A stretch of 64,000 bases of DNA, taken from NCBI RefSeq assembly GCF_014196455.1, contig NZ_JACIDS010000001.1:744001-808000 (forward strand), in the 5' to 3' direction. This DNA is from Kaistia hirudinis (GTDB taxonomy: Bacteria; Pseudomonadota; Alphaproteobacteria; Rhizobiales; Kaistiaceae). The position numbers and the translations under genes were made by a program. The notes under the pieces were generated by a model. It saw nothing but the letters and a program-made list of their open reading frames with translations. It was not told where the DNA came from and made no database searches. Positions 46,401 through 55,737 of the stretch are shown here, one piece after another (the first letter of the stretch is position 1; the number at the start of each line of letters is the position of its first letter).

Positions 46401-47681
46401 TCAGGCAAGCGCCTGCTGCAGATCGGCGATGATGTCTTCCTTGTCCTCGATGCCGACCGAGAGGCGAACGACATCCGGCCCGGCCCCCGCCGCGATCTTC
46501 TGCGCGTCGGTGAGCTGGCGATGCGTCGTGGACGCCGGGTGGATCACCAGCGAACGCGTGTCGCCGATATTGGCGAGATGCGAGAACAGCTTGACCGACG
46601 AAACGAGCTTCACGCCCGCGTCATAGCCGCCGGCGAGCCCGAAGGTGAGAACCGCACCGGCGCCCTTGGGCACATAGTGGCGCCCGAGATTGTAGTAGCG
46701 GTCGCCCGGCAGGCCGGCATAGCTGACCCACGACACCGCGGGATGATCGGCCAGGAATTCGGCGACCGCCTTCGCATTGTCGGAGTGCTTCTGCATGCGC
46801 AGCGGCAGCGTCTCGATGCCGTTCAGGATCAGGAACGAGTTGAAGGGCGAGATGGCCGGGCCGAGATCGCGGAGACCGAGGACGCGCGCGGCGATTGCGA
46901 AGGCGAAATTGCCGAAGGTCTCGCCGAGGACCATGCCGTTATATTCCGGCAGCGGCTGCGACAGCTTCGGATAGCGCCCCTCGCGCAGCCAGTTGAACCG
47001 GCCGCCGTCGACGAGGATGCCGCCGATCGAATTGCCGTGCCCGCCGAGGAACTTGGTGAGCGAATGCACGACGATATCGGCGCCATGCTCGATCGGGCGG
47101 CAGAGATAGGGCGTCGCCAGCGTATTGTCGACGATCAGCGGCACGCCGGCGCGCTTGGCCACGGCAGCGATGGCCGCGATGTCGGTGACGATGCCGCCCG
47201 GATTGGCGATCGATTCGATGAAGATCGCCTTGGTCTTTGGCGTGATCGCGCGCTCGAACGAGGCGATGTCGTCCGGATCGGCCCAGACGACGTTCCAGCC
47301 GAAGCTCTTGAACGAATTGTTGAACTGGTTGATCGAGCCGCCATAGAGCTTGTTGGAGGCGACGAACTCGTCGCCCGGCGACAGGAGCGTGTGGAAGACG
47401 AGCAACTGCGCGGCGTGGCCCGAGGCCGTCGCCAGCGCTGCGGTGCCACCTTCGAGCGCTGCGACACGCTCCTCCAGCACGCCGGTCGTCGGGTTGGTGA
47501 TGCGCGTATAGATGTTGCCGAAGGCCTGCAGGCCGAACAGCGACGCGGCGTGCTCCGCGTCCTCGAAGACGAACGACGTCGTCTGGTAGATGGGGGTCGC
47601 CCGCGCGCCCGTCGTCGGATCGGGCTGCGCGCCGGCGTGAACCGCCTGCGTCGCGAACCCCGGAAGCCTCTCGTCGGTCAT
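46401..47681 (-). CDS. O-acetylhomoserine sulfhydrylase (MetY-like)
   Basis: 426 residues of the Cys/Met-metabolism PLP family. TQAVHAGAQPDPTTGARATPIYQTTSFVF opens the chain; PLP Lys near 208 lies in SLTKFLGGHG; RNTNPTTGVLEERVAALEGG-like (RITNPTTGVLEERVAALEGG) is the MetY-type spacing. The length over 420 fits O-acetylhomoserine aminocarboxypropyltransferase (sulfide or methanethiol plus OAH) rather than the shorter MetB/MetC. A 130-base gap precedes it; I found no clear SAM riboswitch there. Confidence 0.92.
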   Translation of the reverse strand: MTDERLPGFATQAVHAGAQPDPTTGARATPIYQTTSFVFEDAEHAASLFGLQAFGNIYTRITNPTTGVLEERVAALEGGTAALATASGHAAQLLVFHTLLSPGDEFVASNKLYGGSINQFNNSFKSFGWNVVWADPDDIASFERAITPKTKAIFIESIANPGGIVTDIAAIAAVAKRAGVPLIVDNTLATPYLCRPIEHGADIVVHSLTKFLGGHGNSIGGILVDGGRFNWLREGRYPKLSQPLPEYNGMVLGETFGNFAFAIAARVLGLRDLGPAISPFNSFLILNGIETLPLRMQKHSDNAKAVAEFLADHPAVSWVSYAGLPGDRYYNLGRHYVPKGAGAVLTFGLAGGYDAGVKLVSSVKLFSHLANIGDTRSLVIHPASTTHRQLTDAQKIAAGAGPDVVRLSVGIEDKEDIIADLQQALA

Positions 47682-47811
47682 TTCATCCTCCCAGCTTTCT
47701 GTGCCGTTACCTATCGATATCGCGACCGTCGACAGGGCAGCAAAGCAAATCGTTCCGCAAGCGGCGGCCGTGGAGGTAGAAAATGCTGCGTGGGGTCGGT
47801 CGGCGCGGAGT

Positions 47812-48243
47812 TCAGGCGCCGAGGAGGCGCGGCCGCTCGATCGCCGGGCAGCGGTTCATGACCACGTCGATGCCCGCCGCCTCGAGGCTGGCCGCGGCCG
47901 CGTCGTTGCGAATGCCGAGCTGCAGCCAGACGACCTTGGGCAGCGGCGCGAGCTGCAGGACCTCCTCCGCGAGCGCGGGGATCGCATCGGAATTGCGGAA
48001 TACGTCGACCATGTCGATCGGCACGGGCACATCGGCAAGGCGGGCATAGACCTGCCGGCCGAACAGCGCCTGTCCGGCGAGACCCGGATGGATCGGATAG
48101 GTCTCGTAGCCGCAGCGCGTCAGATAGCCGAGCACGCCATGGCTCGGCCGCGAGGCGTTGGCGCTGGCGCCGACGACGGCGATCGTGCGCACGCTCGTCA
48201 GGATGCCGCTGAGATAGGCGTCGTCATAATGGTCGTGGTTCAT
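47812..48243 (-). CDS. CoA-binding domain protein (YccU-like)
   Basis: A 143-residue single Rossmann-like CoA-binding domain: TIAVVGASANASRPSHGVLGYLTRCGYETYPIHPG, then VDMVDVFRNSD-type (IDMVDVFRNSDAIPALAEE) and VVMNRCPAIE near the end. The start ATG 48243 has GGAAGG upstream. It is third in a coupled minus-strand group with the SH3 and VOC genes. Function not established for the family. Confidence 0.85.
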   Translation of the reverse strand: MNHDHYDDAYLSGILTSVRTIAVVGASANASRPSHGVLGYLTRCGYETYPIHPGLAGQALFGRQVYARLADVPVPIDMVDVFRNSDAIPALAEEVLQLAPLPKVVWLQLGIRNDAAAASLEAAGIDVVMNRCPAIERPRLLGA

Positions 48244-48256
48244 CGGAACCTTCCTG

Positions 48257-49066
48257 TCAGACGCCCGGCACGATGACGGCGGTGACCGCCCAGTGATCCT
48301 CGACCTTGCCGTAGCAGACGGAAACGGCCTGGAAGGCGAGCGACGAATCATTGGCGCCATAGCCGACCTTGCCCGACGGCAGGACGACCGAATACCAGTC
48401 CTCGTCGCTCTGCTCGGCCGAATTGTCCTCGACCGACCCTTCCAGGAACGGGACGATCGTGCCGGCCGGAAGCGTCTCCAGCACCGGCGAAGAAGTCGTC
48501 GGCTTCTCGTGGAACGCCGTCTGCTCGGACAGGATCCAGAGATTGCCGGGCGGAACATCCGCCGCCGTCGCGATGTCGAGCGCCTTCTGACGGTCGAAGA
48601 TCGCCTCGGCCGGCGAGCACAGCGCGTTTTCGGCCGTCGGCGACTTTCCGATCGTCTTCGGCTGCAGCGCCATGCCGAAGAGATCGACGATGAGGCTATC
48701 GAGATCCTCGCGGGAATAATCCGTATCCGCCGATGTCGTCAGCGCGGCGGCCTGGTCGAGACGCTCGTCGCCGGGGCGCTTGTCGGGATTGGCGAGCGCC
48801 GGCGACGCCTTCTCCTCCGGAAAACCGATCAGCGGCGTATAGATCTTGAGATCGGGCGCGACGGCGGCCTTCAGCGTGGCGACATCGTTCGAATCGACGG
48901 CGTCCTGCAGCGACTGGATGAATGTCTTCAGTTCCGGATCATTGGCGCCCGCGGCGTCATAGGTCACGGTCAAGGGCTGATAGGGCTTGGGATCGGCTGC
49001 TGCGGCAGTGGCCCCGAAGGCGAGCAGGGGTGCCAGGGCAAGGACGAAAGTGCAGGAACGGATCAT
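48257..49066 (-). CDS. Exported protein with bacterial SH3-like domain
   Basis: 269 residues. A signal peptide (MIRSCTFVLALAPLLAFGATAAAA) is probably cut after AAA about residue 24. The C-terminal third has an SH3-like core (LWILSEQTAFHEKPTTSSPVLETLPAGTIVPFLEG and DWYSVVLPSGKVGYG). The middle is not recognised. Periplasmic, possibly wall-binding. Its ATG overlaps the VOC gene stop by four bases (ATGA). Function unknown. Confidence 0.78.
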   Translation of the reverse strand: MIRSCTFVLALAPLLAFGATAAAADPKPYQPLTVTYDAAGANDPELKTFIQSLQDAVDSNDVATLKAAVAPDLKIYTPLIGFPEEKASPALANPDKRPGDERLDQAAALTTSADTDYSREDLDSLIVDLFGMALQPKTIGKSPTAENALCSPAEAIFDRQKALDIATAADVPPGNLWILSEQTAFHEKPTTSSPVLETLPAGTIVPFLEGSVEDNSAEQSDEDWYSVVLPSGKVGYGANDSSLAFQAVSVCYGKVEDHWAVTAVIVPGV

Positions 49067-49518
49067 GACGCGAGCTCGGGTGGAGGAAGCTGGAGACGGC
49101 CTTGGCCGTCGAGAGACGTGAAGGGGTTGTGCGCGACCTCCCAGAGGTGGCCGTCGGGATCGGAGAAATAGCCCGAATAACCGCCCCAGAAGACCTTGGA
49201 GGCCGGCTTCACGATGCGCGCGCCCGAGCGCTCCGCATGGGCCAGCGCCGCATCGACCTCGGCATCGCTCTCGACATTGTGCGCGAGCGTCACGGCGCGG
49301 AAGCCGTCCCCCGCCGGGGCGACCGTCGCATCATCTGCCAGATTTTCGCGGTTGAAGAGCGCCAGGACCACACCACCCAGATCGAAGAAGGCGATCGAAT
49401 CGCGGCTGGCCGACGAGGCCCGCCAGCCGAGCGCTTCGTAGAAGGCGCGCGACTTCTGAACATTCGCCACCCCGAGTGTGACGATGTTGAGGCGCGGCGC
49501 GAGTCCTGTGGCAGCCAT
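49063..49518 (-). CDS. VOC (glyoxalase-fold) superfamily protein
   Basis: 151 residues, single VOC module: LNIVTLGVANVQKSRAFYEALGW, ALFNRENLADDA and YFSDPDGHLWEVAHNPF with metal-type Glu/His. The ATG at 49518 has an excellent GGAGG five bases before it. It is the first gene of the VOC-SH3-CoA-binding group. Substrate unknown. Confidence 0.85.
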   Translation of the reverse strand: MAATGLAPRLNIVTLGVANVQKSRAFYEALGWRASSASRDSIAFFDLGGVVLALFNRENLADDATVAPAGDGFRAVTLAHNVESDAEVDAALAHAERSGARIVKPASKVFWGGYSGYFSDPDGHLWEVAHNPFTSLDGQGRLQLPPPELAS

Positions 49519-49826
49519 GGAAACCTCCGTTCGCGGGCGGCGCAGCATATCCGATCGGACCGCCCGGTACAGGGCGTAGGACGGTCCGACCGCGCCCAGC
49601 ATGGACCGGAATTGTCGCAGGCGATGCGGTATTATGATACCACTCTTCACAAGCCACTGTTTTTATTGGATTTACGATCGATCGAGAGCGGAATATCAAC
49701 TTGACGCGAGGGGGCGTGGCGGTTACAAGCCGCTCCAAAGTCCGGTCCTCGGTCCGGATGCTTCCGCCCCTCACCTTCCGCCCCGGAGCGCTCGTCGCTT
49801 CAGGGCTAACGGAAACGAGTTTCGCA
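49519..49826. other. Divergent promoter region of rplM
   Basis: A 308-base gap with no gene. The left part has the VOC promoter (not identified). The right part holds the rplM promoter listed next and a leader of about 97 bases with GC-rich self-complementary segments, but no leader motif I can name. Confidence 0.6.
49701..49729 (+). promoter_or_regulatory. Sigma-70-type promoter for rplM-rpsI
   Basis: TTGACG at 49701-49706 and TACAAG at 49724-49729 with exactly 17 bases between, the only good -35/-10 pair before rplM. It implies a 5' leader of about 90 bases. Confidence 0.7.
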
Positions 49827-50291
49827 ATGAGCACCATTTCCACCAAGCCGGCGGACGTCGAGAAGAAGTGGATTCTGATCGACGCCGAAGGCCTTGTCGT
49901 CGGCCGGCTCGCCTCCATCGTGGCGAACCGTCTGCGCGGCAAGCACAAGGCCTCCTTCACGCCGCATGTCGATGATGGCGACAACGTCATCATCATCAAT
50001 GCCGAGAAGGCCGTCTTCACCGGCGCCAAGTACTCCGACAAGGTCTACTACTGGCACACCGGCTATATCGGCGGCATCAAGCAGCGCACCGCGCGCCAGA
50101 TCTTCGAGGGCCGCTTCCCGGAGCGCGTCATCGAGAAGGCCGTCGAGCGCATGCTCCCCGAAGGCCCGCTCGGCCGTCGCCAGTTCGGCAATCTCCGCGT
50201 TTACGCCGGCACGAGCCACCCGCATGAAGCCCAGCAGCCCGAAGTCCTCGACGTCGCCGCGCTGAACCCGAAGAACAAGAGGATTGCCTGA
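49827..50291 (+). CDS. rplM: 50S ribosomal protein L13
   Basis: A 154-residue early-assembly protein of the large subunit. [45 protein letters not shown], the [15 protein letters not shown] block and [20 protein letters not shown] are characteristic. The ATG at 49827 has GGAAACGAG upstream. rpsI follows after two bases, the universal pairing. Confidence 0.98.
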   Translation: MSTISTKPADVEKKWILIDAEGLVVGRLASIVANRLRGKHKASFTPHVDDGDNVIIINAEKAVFTGAKYSDKVYYWHTGYIGGIKQRTARQIFEGRFPERVIEKAVERMLPEGPLGRRQFGNLRVYAGTSHPHEAQQPEVLDVAALNPKNKRIA

Positions 50292-50293
50292 AC

Positions 50294-50764
50294 ATGGCTG
50301 ATCTCCAGTCCCTCCAGGGCCTCGTCGCGGCTTCGGCCGAGGACGCCGCTCCCGTCCATGTCCAGAAGCTCGATGCGCAGGGCCGTGCCTATGCGACCGG
50401 CAAGCGCAAGGACGCGATCGCCCGCGTCTGGATCCGTCCGGGCACCGGCAAGATCGTCGTGAACGACAAGGACTTCTCGGCTTATTTCGCGCGCCCCGTC
50501 CTTCAGATGCTCGTCCGCCAGCCGATCGGCGTCGCCAATCGCAATGGCCAGTACGACATCCACGCGACGGTCGCCGGCGGCGGTCTCTCGGGTCAGGCCG
50601 GCGCGCTGCGTCACGGCATCTCGAAGGCGCTCACCTATTACGAGCCGGAGCTGCGCGGCGCCCTCAAGAAGGGCGGCTTCCTGACGCGCGACAGCCGCGT
50701 CGTCGAGCGCAAGAAGTACGGCCGCGCCAAGGCCCGCCGTTCGTTCCAGTTCTCGAAGCGCTGA
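50294..50764 (+). CDS. rpsI: 30S ribosomal protein S9
   Basis: 156 residues with a short N-terminal extension typical of alphaproteobacteria. [27 protein letters not shown] and the C-terminal [27 protein letters not shown], whose tail reaches the ribosomal P site, are diagnostic. Followed by a strong terminator. Confidence 0.98.
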   Translation: MADLQSLQGLVAASAEDAAPVHVQKLDAQGRAYATGKRKDAIARVWIRPGTGKIVVNDKDFSAYFARPVLQMLVRQPIGVANRNGQYDIHATVAGGGLSGQAGALRHGISKALTYYEPELRGALKKGGFLTRDSRVVERKKYGRAKARRSFQFSKR

Positions 50765-50788
50765 TCGCGTCTCAACCACGCTGTTCGG

Positions 50789-50825
50789 AAAGGGCGCTTC
50801 GGGAAACCGGGCGCCCTTTTCTTTT
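50789..50825 (+). terminator. Rho-independent terminator after rplM-rpsI
   Basis: AAAGGGCGC (50789-50797) pairs with GCGCCCTTT (50811-50819), a 9-bp stem with a 13-base loop, followed by TTTCTTTT. It separates the ribosomal operon from argC. Confidence 0.88.
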
Positions 50826-50903
50826 GATCCGTCACAACCACTTGATGATCCGCATGCGAGGCTCGCCGCTCAATCGGCGCACGCATGGCTTACGGAGGCG
50901 TAC

Positions 50904-51884
50904 ATGGTATCCAAGGTCTTCATCGACGGCGAAGCCGGCACGACCGGGCTGCAGATCCGCCAGCGCCTCGAGGGCCGGCACGACATCGAGTTGCTTTCGA
51001 TTGCGCCGGAGCGGCGCAAGGAAGCCGCGGCGCGCGCCGAGATCATCAATTCCGCCGACGCGGTCATCCTCTGCCTTCCCGACGACGCCGCGCGCGAAGC
51101 GGTCGCGCTCGTCGCGAACGACCATGTGAAGGTCATCGACGCCTCGACGGCGCACCGCGTGTCGCCCGGCTGGGCCTATGGCTTTGCCGAGCTTGCCAAG
51201 GGCCAGCGCGAGGCAATCGCGGCGGCAAATCGGATCGGCAATCCCGGCTGCTACGCCACCGGCGCGATCGCGCTGCTGCGCCCGCTGGTCGATGCCGGCC
51301 TCCTTCCGCCCGACGAGCCGATCGTCGTCAACGGCGTCTCGGGCTATTCCGGCGGCGGCAAGGGGCTGATCGCCGAGTTCGAGCAGCAAGACGTTCCGGC
51401 GGGCACGCATGATGCGTTCCGCCCCTATGGCCTGACGCTCCAGCACAAGCACCTGCCGGAAATCCGCGCCTATGCCGGCCTCGCCGAGGCGCCGCTGTTC
51501 ATGCCGTCCGTCGGCCGCTTTGCGCAGGGCATGATCATCGAGGTGCCGCTGCATCTGCACCGCCTGCCGGGCCGACCGGGCGTGGTCGATCTCGAACACG
51601 CCTATCTCGCCCACTACGAGGGCGAGCACTTCATCGAGGTGGTCAGCCCGCGCGACGCCGCCGTGCTGAAGGAGGCGCGCGCAGGCGCCGCCGGCTATCA
51701 GAGCCTCGTCGACCCGGAAAGCCTCAACGGCACGAACCGGCTCCGCGTGATGGTGGTCGGCAACGAGCGGACCGGGCAGGCGATTGCGATCGCGATCCTC
51801 GACAATCTCGGCAAGGGCGCCTCGGGCGCCGCCGTCCAGAACCTCAACCTCGCGCTCGGCCTCGACGAGTCCGCAGGGCTCTGA
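50904..51884 (+). CDS. argC: N-acetyl-gamma-glutamyl-phosphate reductase (type 2)
   Basis: 326 residues; third step of arginine synthesis, making N-acetylglutamate semialdehyde. The short N-terminus [18 protein letters not shown] and [20 protein letters not shown] with catalytic Cys near 116 identify the shorter ArgC type 2, usual in alphaproteobacteria. A good GGAGG lies before the ATG. The gene after rplM-rpsI in this clade is typically argC. Confidence 0.95.
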   Translation: MVSKVFIDGEAGTTGLQIRQRLEGRHDIELLSIAPERRKEAAARAEIINSADAVILCLPDDAAREAVALVANDHVKVIDASTAHRVSPGWAYGFAELAKGQREAIAAANRIGNPGCYATGAIALLRPLVDAGLLPPDEPIVVNGVSGYSGGGKGLIAEFEQQDVPAGTHDAFRPYGLTLQHKHLPEIRAYAGLAEAPLFMPSVGRFAQGMIIEVPLHLHRLPGRPGVVDLEHAYLAHYEGEHFIEVVSPRDAAVLKEARAGAAGYQSLVDPESLNGTNRLRVMVVGNERTGQAIAIAILDNLGKGASGAAVQNLNLALGLDESAGL

Positions 51885-51987
51885 GCCTCCGGCTCTCCCG
51901 ATTCGGTCATAGGCCCCGCGCCGGATCGGGAGTAGCTTCGTTGTCGCCCGCGCCAACGGGAAACGACAACGAAGGAGAGGAACGATC

Positions 51988-52563
51988 ATGTCCGAAGGGG
52001 TACGGCTGCACCCGGCCATCGATGGCGGCATCCGCCAGGGCTCCGATACATTCGCAGGCGGTACGCTCGTCTGCCATTGCCTCGACAAGCCGGTTAAGGT
52101 GCGGATCGAAGGGCAGGTCGTGCACAATCACGCCTGCGGCTGCACCAAGTGCTGGAAGCCCGAAGGCGCGACCTTCTCGATCGTCGCCGTCGCGCCAACT
52201 GACAAGGTGAAGGTAACCGAGAACGGCGACAAGCTCGCCGTCGTCGATCCCAGCGCCCTCATCCAGCGCCATGCCTGCAAGGTCTGCGGCGTGCACATGC
52301 ACGGCCCCGTCGAGCGCGACCACGCCTTCAAGGGCCTGACCTTCGTCCACACCGAGCTTTCGCGCGAGACCGGCTGGCAGGCGCCGCAATTCGCCGCCTT
52401 CGTCTCGTCCGTCATCGAAGGCGGGGTTCATCCGAGCCGGATGGGCGCCATCCGCGGCCGCATCCGCGAGATCGGCCTCGAACCCTATGACTGCCTCTCC
52501 CCGCCCCTCATGGACGCCCTCGCCACCTTCGCGGCACGGAAGTCAGGCGTGTTGAAGGATTAG
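51988..52563 (+). CDS. gfa: S-(hydroxymethyl)glutathione synthase (Gfa)
   Basis: 191 residues. The zinc-binding GFA fold has [24 protein letters not shown] and [12 protein letters not shown] with the cysteine pattern of glutathione-dependent formaldehyde-activating enzyme. The C-terminal extension after residue 120 ([19 protein letters not shown]) separates true Gfa from shorter GFA proteins. It speeds formation of hydroxymethyl-glutathione in formaldehyde detoxification. AAGGAGAGG lies upstream. No adhI partner in the window. Confidence 0.92.
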   Translation: MSEGVRLHPAIDGGIRQGSDTFAGGTLVCHCLDKPVKVRIEGQVVHNHACGCTKCWKPEGATFSIVAVAPTDKVKVTENGDKLAVVDPSALIQRHACKVCGVHMHGPVERDHAFKGLTFVHTELSRETGWQAPQFAAFVSSVIEGGVHPSRMGAIRGRIREIGLEPYDCLSPPLMDALATFAARKSGVLKD

Positions 52564-52655
52564 CGACAGCAGTTCGACCGCCGGCCTTGGCCGGATAGAA
52601 GGTCCTCGTTGGCCCCGCTGGTCGGTCTGCGACCGCTCTGCCCGCTTCATGAAGG

Positions 52656-52767
52656 CGTCATCCCGGCGAAAGCCGGGATCCATCCAACAGCGGTGCAGGG
52701 ACAGGTGTGCTCACGCGAGGCATTGCAGCCCCGGACTGCATGGACTCCGGCGTCCTCCGTGGTGACG
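52656..52767. repeat. REP-type composite palindrome (CGTCATCCCG family), second copy
   Basis: The left arm from CGTCATCCCGGC with hairpin CCGGCGAAAGCCGG, and the right arm TGGACTCCGGCG...GGTGACG at 52741-52767, form an imperfect inverted repeat. The left arm plainly belongs to the same family as 6411-6505. Situated between convergent gfa and the flavoprotein gene in a 247-base gap with nothing else. Confidence 0.75.
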
Positions 52768-52810
52768 GCAGCGGGTCGATCGCCTGCGGCCTGCCATTTG
52801 TCCATTGGAC

Positions 52811-53995
52811 TCACACCGCCTGACCAGCGCACCAGCCGGATGCCCAGGCCCATTGGAAATTATAGCCGCCGAGCCAGCCGGTGACGTCGACCACCTCGCC
52901 GATGAAATGGAGGCCCGGCACCGCCTTGGCCTCCATCGTCTTCGAGTCGAGCGCGCGCGTATCGACGCCGCCGAGCGTCACTTCCGCCGTGCGATAGCCT
53001 TCCGGGCCGGCGGGACGAACCTCCCAATGGTTCACTGCCGCATCGACGGCGTGCAGCGCCTTGTCGGAGAAATCGGCCATGCGCCGGTCGGCGCCATGGC
53101 TTTCGGCGACGAGCAGCGCGAGGCGGCGGGGCAGATGCTCGGCGAGAAGCGTGCCGAGGCTCTGGCGTCCCCGCTCAGTCCGCGCGCGGCGCAGCGTCTC
53201 GCAGAGGTCGGCACCGGGCGCCATCGCAATCTCGATCGTACCGCCTTCACGCCAATAGGACGAGATCTGCAGGATTGCGGGCCCGCTCAACCCGCGATGC
53301 GTGAACAGCATCGCCTCGTCGAAGCGCGTCTTGCCGCTTTTGACGGATGCGTCGACCGAAACGCCGGCGAGCGGTTGCAGGCGCTCCAGAAGATCGGGCG
53401 CCAGCGTGAGCGGCACCAATCCTGGTCGCGTCGCCACGATCGGCAGACCGAATTGCCGCGCGATGTCGTGACCGAGGCCGGTCGCGCCCATTTTGGGGAT
53501 CGACAGCCCGCCGCTCGCCACGACGAGCGACCGGCACATGATCGTCCCGCCGGAGGTCTCGACCGCGAAGCCCTCATCCGTCTTCGCGACCGACACCACC
53601 GCGGTCTGCAGACGCAGCTCGGCACCGACGGCCTGCATCTCGGCCAGCAGCATATCGACGATCTGCCGCGCCGACCCGTCACAGAAAAGCTGGCCGAGCG
53701 TCTTCTCGTGCCAGGCGATGCCATGGCGTTCGACCAGCGCGATGAAATCCTTCGGCTGGTAGCGGCTGAGTGCGGAGATGCAGAAATGCGGATTGTCTGA
53801 GAGGAAGTTCTTCGGCGCGGCGTTCAGATTGGTGAAATTGCAGCGCCCGCCGCCCGAGATGCGGATCTTTTCGCCCGCCGCCTTGGCGTGATCGACGACC
53901 AGAACGCGGCGGCCGCGCTTTCCCGCCTCGATCGCGCACATCAGCCCGGCAGCGCCGGCGCCGATCACGACGACGTCGAACGCCGCGCCCTTCAT
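52811..53995 (-). CDS. HI0933-family flavoprotein (NAD(P)/FAD-dependent)
   Basis: 394 residues of the HI0933/YhiN family. FAD-binding DVVVIGAGAAGLMCAIEAGKRGRRVLVVD opens the chain; KIRISGGGRCNFTN is the family signature; GGVDTRALDSKTMEAKAVPGLHFIGEVVDVTGWLGGYNFQ-type end (in parts) closes the FAD site. Physiological role unsettled in the family. Its start overlaps the pseudouridine synthase gene by four bases. Confidence 0.9.
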   Translation of the reverse strand: MKGAAFDVVVIGAGAAGLMCAIEAGKRGRRVLVVDHAKAAGEKIRISGGGRCNFTNLNAAPKNFLSDNPHFCISALSRYQPKDFIALVERHGIAWHEKTLGQLFCDGSARQIVDMLLAEMQAVGAELRLQTAVVSVAKTDEGFAVETSGGTIMCRSLVVASGGLSIPKMGATGLGHDIARQFGLPIVATRPGLVPLTLAPDLLERLQPLAGVSVDASVKSGKTRFDEAMLFTHRGLSGPAILQISSYWREGGTIEIAMAPGADLCETLRRARTERGRQSLGTLLAEHLPRRLALLVAESHGADRRMADFSDKALHAVDAAVNHWEVRPAGPEGYRTAEVTLGGVDTRALDSKTMEAKAVPGLHFIGEVVDVTGWLGGYNFQWAWASGWCAGQAV

Positions 53996-54741
53996 GGGCG
54001 CGCGCCGAAGATCGTCGCGATCTCGGCCTCGCCGAGCAGGCGGTATGCGCCGGGCTCGAGGTCCGCCGGTAGGTCGAGCGCGCCGACGCGATCGCGATGC
54101 AGCGCGGTCACATGATTGCCGAGCGCCGCGAACATGCGCCGAACCTGATGATAGCGGCCCTCGTCGAGCACGACGAACGCCTCCTTCGGTCCCAGAACCT
54201 CCATGGCGACGGGCAGCAGCGGCTTGTCCTCGCCTTCCAGCATCAGCGTCCCGGCGCCCAGGATCGCCGCCTCGTTGCCGGCGAGCGGCCGATCGAGCAC
54301 GACGTGGTAGCGCTTCGGCACATGGCTTTTCGGCGAGATGATCCGGTGCAGCAGCGCGCCGTCATCGGTCATCAGCAACAGGCCGGAGGTTTCCTTGTCC
54401 AGCCGCCCGACGGTCGAGATCGCCGGATCGCGACGGCGCCAGCGGTCGGGCAGCAGCGAATAGACGAGCGCGCCCTGCTCCTTGTGCGAGCAGGTGACGC
54501 CGAGCGGCTTGTTGAGCATGAGCACGAGCAGGCCCGGCGGCGGATCCAGCGGAACGCCGGCGACCGTCATGCGCTGCGCGAGGTCAGCCTTCACATAGAC
54601 CCGCTGATCGGGATCGCGCTCCGCCTCGCCGTCGAGCACGACGCGGCCGGACTGGATCAGGCCCTGCACCTCCTTGCGCGAGCCATAGCCGAGATTGGCG
54701 AGCAGACGGTCGAGCCGCAGCGTCGGGATCGTCTTGCTCAT
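53992..54741 (-). CDS. 16S/23S rRNA pseudouridine synthase (RsuA-like)
   Basis: 249 residues: an N-terminal S4 domain (LRLDRLLANLGYGSRKEVQGLIQSGRVVLDG) and the RsuA/RluB/E/F catalytic domain with Asp in VGRLDKETSGLLLMT. It converts a specific rRNA uridine to pseudouridine; exact site not readable. Coupled by four-base overlaps to the methyltransferase upstream and the flavoprotein downstream. Confidence 0.9.
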   Translation of the reverse strand: MSKTIPTLRLDRLLANLGYGSRKEVQGLIQSGRVVLDGEAERDPDQRVYVKADLAQRMTVAGVPLDPPPGLLVLMLNKPLGVTCSHKEQGALVYSLLPDRWRRRDPAISTVGRLDKETSGLLLMTDDGALLHRIISPKSHVPKRYHVVLDRPLAGNEAAILGAGTLMLEGEDKPLLPVAMEVLGPKEAFVVLDEGRYHQVRRMFAALGNHVTALHRDRVGALDLPADLEPGAYRLLGEAEIATIFGARP

Positions 54742-55652
54742 CGAACGGCCTCGTAAATCTTGTAGCCGCCCTGCTCGGCGACGAGCCGGACGCGGGCGAA
54801 GGAGCGGCGCAGCGTCTCCTCATAGGGAAGATGGCGATTGGCGACCAGCCAGAGCGAGCCGCCTTTTCGAAGGCTCGTCGCCGCCTCCTCGATGAAGGCG
54901 CGGCCGAGCGCCCGGTCCTCAGCGCCACCATCATGGAAGGGCGGGTTGGTGACGATGAAATCAAGGCCGGCCGGCACGGCGCCGCCCTTGCGGATATCGG
55001 CCCAGACGAACCGGGCCCGGGGATCGACGACGTTGTGCTCGGCGCAAGCCACCGCGCGACGATCGATGTCGATCAGCGTCAGCTCTGTCACGCCCGGCGC
55101 CATCAGCACGGCGCGCGAGAGAAATCCGATACCGCAGCCGAAATCGGCGCCGCGCCCCGCCGGCACCGGCAGCGTGTCGATGAGCAGACGCGTGCCGGGG
55201 TCCATCCGGTCGAACGCGAAGACGCCGGGCTGCGACCAGAGACCGAAATCGGGCAGGATGCGCGGCGCTCCCTCCTCGAGAGCCTCGTTGATTCCGCTGA
55301 GCTTTTCCGGTCGCGTCGCGGTGCAGATGCGGTGATGACGCTTGGAGACCTCGTTCGCCGCGACGCCGAAGGCGGCCAACTCGCCAGCGAGGCGCGCGCC
55401 GCCCTTGTCCTTGGGCGCCAGCGCGATCAGCTCGCCGCCGGGTTGGAGGGCGCGCAAGGCTGCCGCCAGCGCAGAGCGGCGCTCGACGGTGCCGGGCGGT
55501 GCCAGCATGACCAGCGAGGCGACCGTTCCCTGCTCCTTCTCCAGCACCTGGGAGCCGGGGATGAGCGGCGAGAACTGCACCGCGCCGGTCGGCACGGTTG
55601 CGAGTTCGGCGGGCGGCGTCCCGTAGACGCCATGGATTTCCGGGCTTTTCAT
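54738..55652 (-). CDS. RsmC-like class I SAM methyltransferase
   Basis: 304 residues. The C-terminal half is a class I methyltransferase: GRGADFGCGIGFLSRAVLMAPG for SAM and the target-base motif IVTNPPFHDGGAE, as in RsmC/RsmD/RlmG-type guanine-N2 methylases. The N-terminal half is a degenerate MTase-like domain as in RsmC. ATG 55652 chosen; the upstream frame extension is not credible. First gene of the coupled methyltransferase-RsuA-flavoprotein operon, divergent from recG. Confidence 0.85.
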   Translation of the reverse strand: MKSPEIHGVYGTPPAELATVPTGAVQFSPLIPGSQVLEKEQGTVASLVMLAPPGTVERRSALAAALRALQPGGELIALAPKDKGGARLAGELAAFGVAANEVSKRHHRICTATRPEKLSGINEALEEGAPRILPDFGLWSQPGVFAFDRMDPGTRLLIDTLPVPAGRGADFGCGIGFLSRAVLMAPGVTELTLIDIDRRAVACAEHNVVDPRARFVWADIRKGGAVPAGLDFIVTNPPFHDGGAEDRALGRAFIEEAATSLRKGGSLWLVANRHLPYEETLRRSFARVRLVAEQGGYKIYEAVR

Positions 55653-55737
55653 GGGAGACGTTCCTAATGCGGCCGCCGCGCTGGCGAAAGGGCCGACCGC
55701 TGCTAGTCTCGCCTCCCGAGGAGAATCAGAAGCCGCA

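Noticed and set aside
47682-47811. Possible SAM riboswitch before the metY-like gene
   Set aside because: I looked for SAM-II/SAM-I-type cores on the minus strand. A GATTTG-like piece is present, but the required paired and pseudoknot segments are not, so I do not call it. A covariance-model search would settle it.
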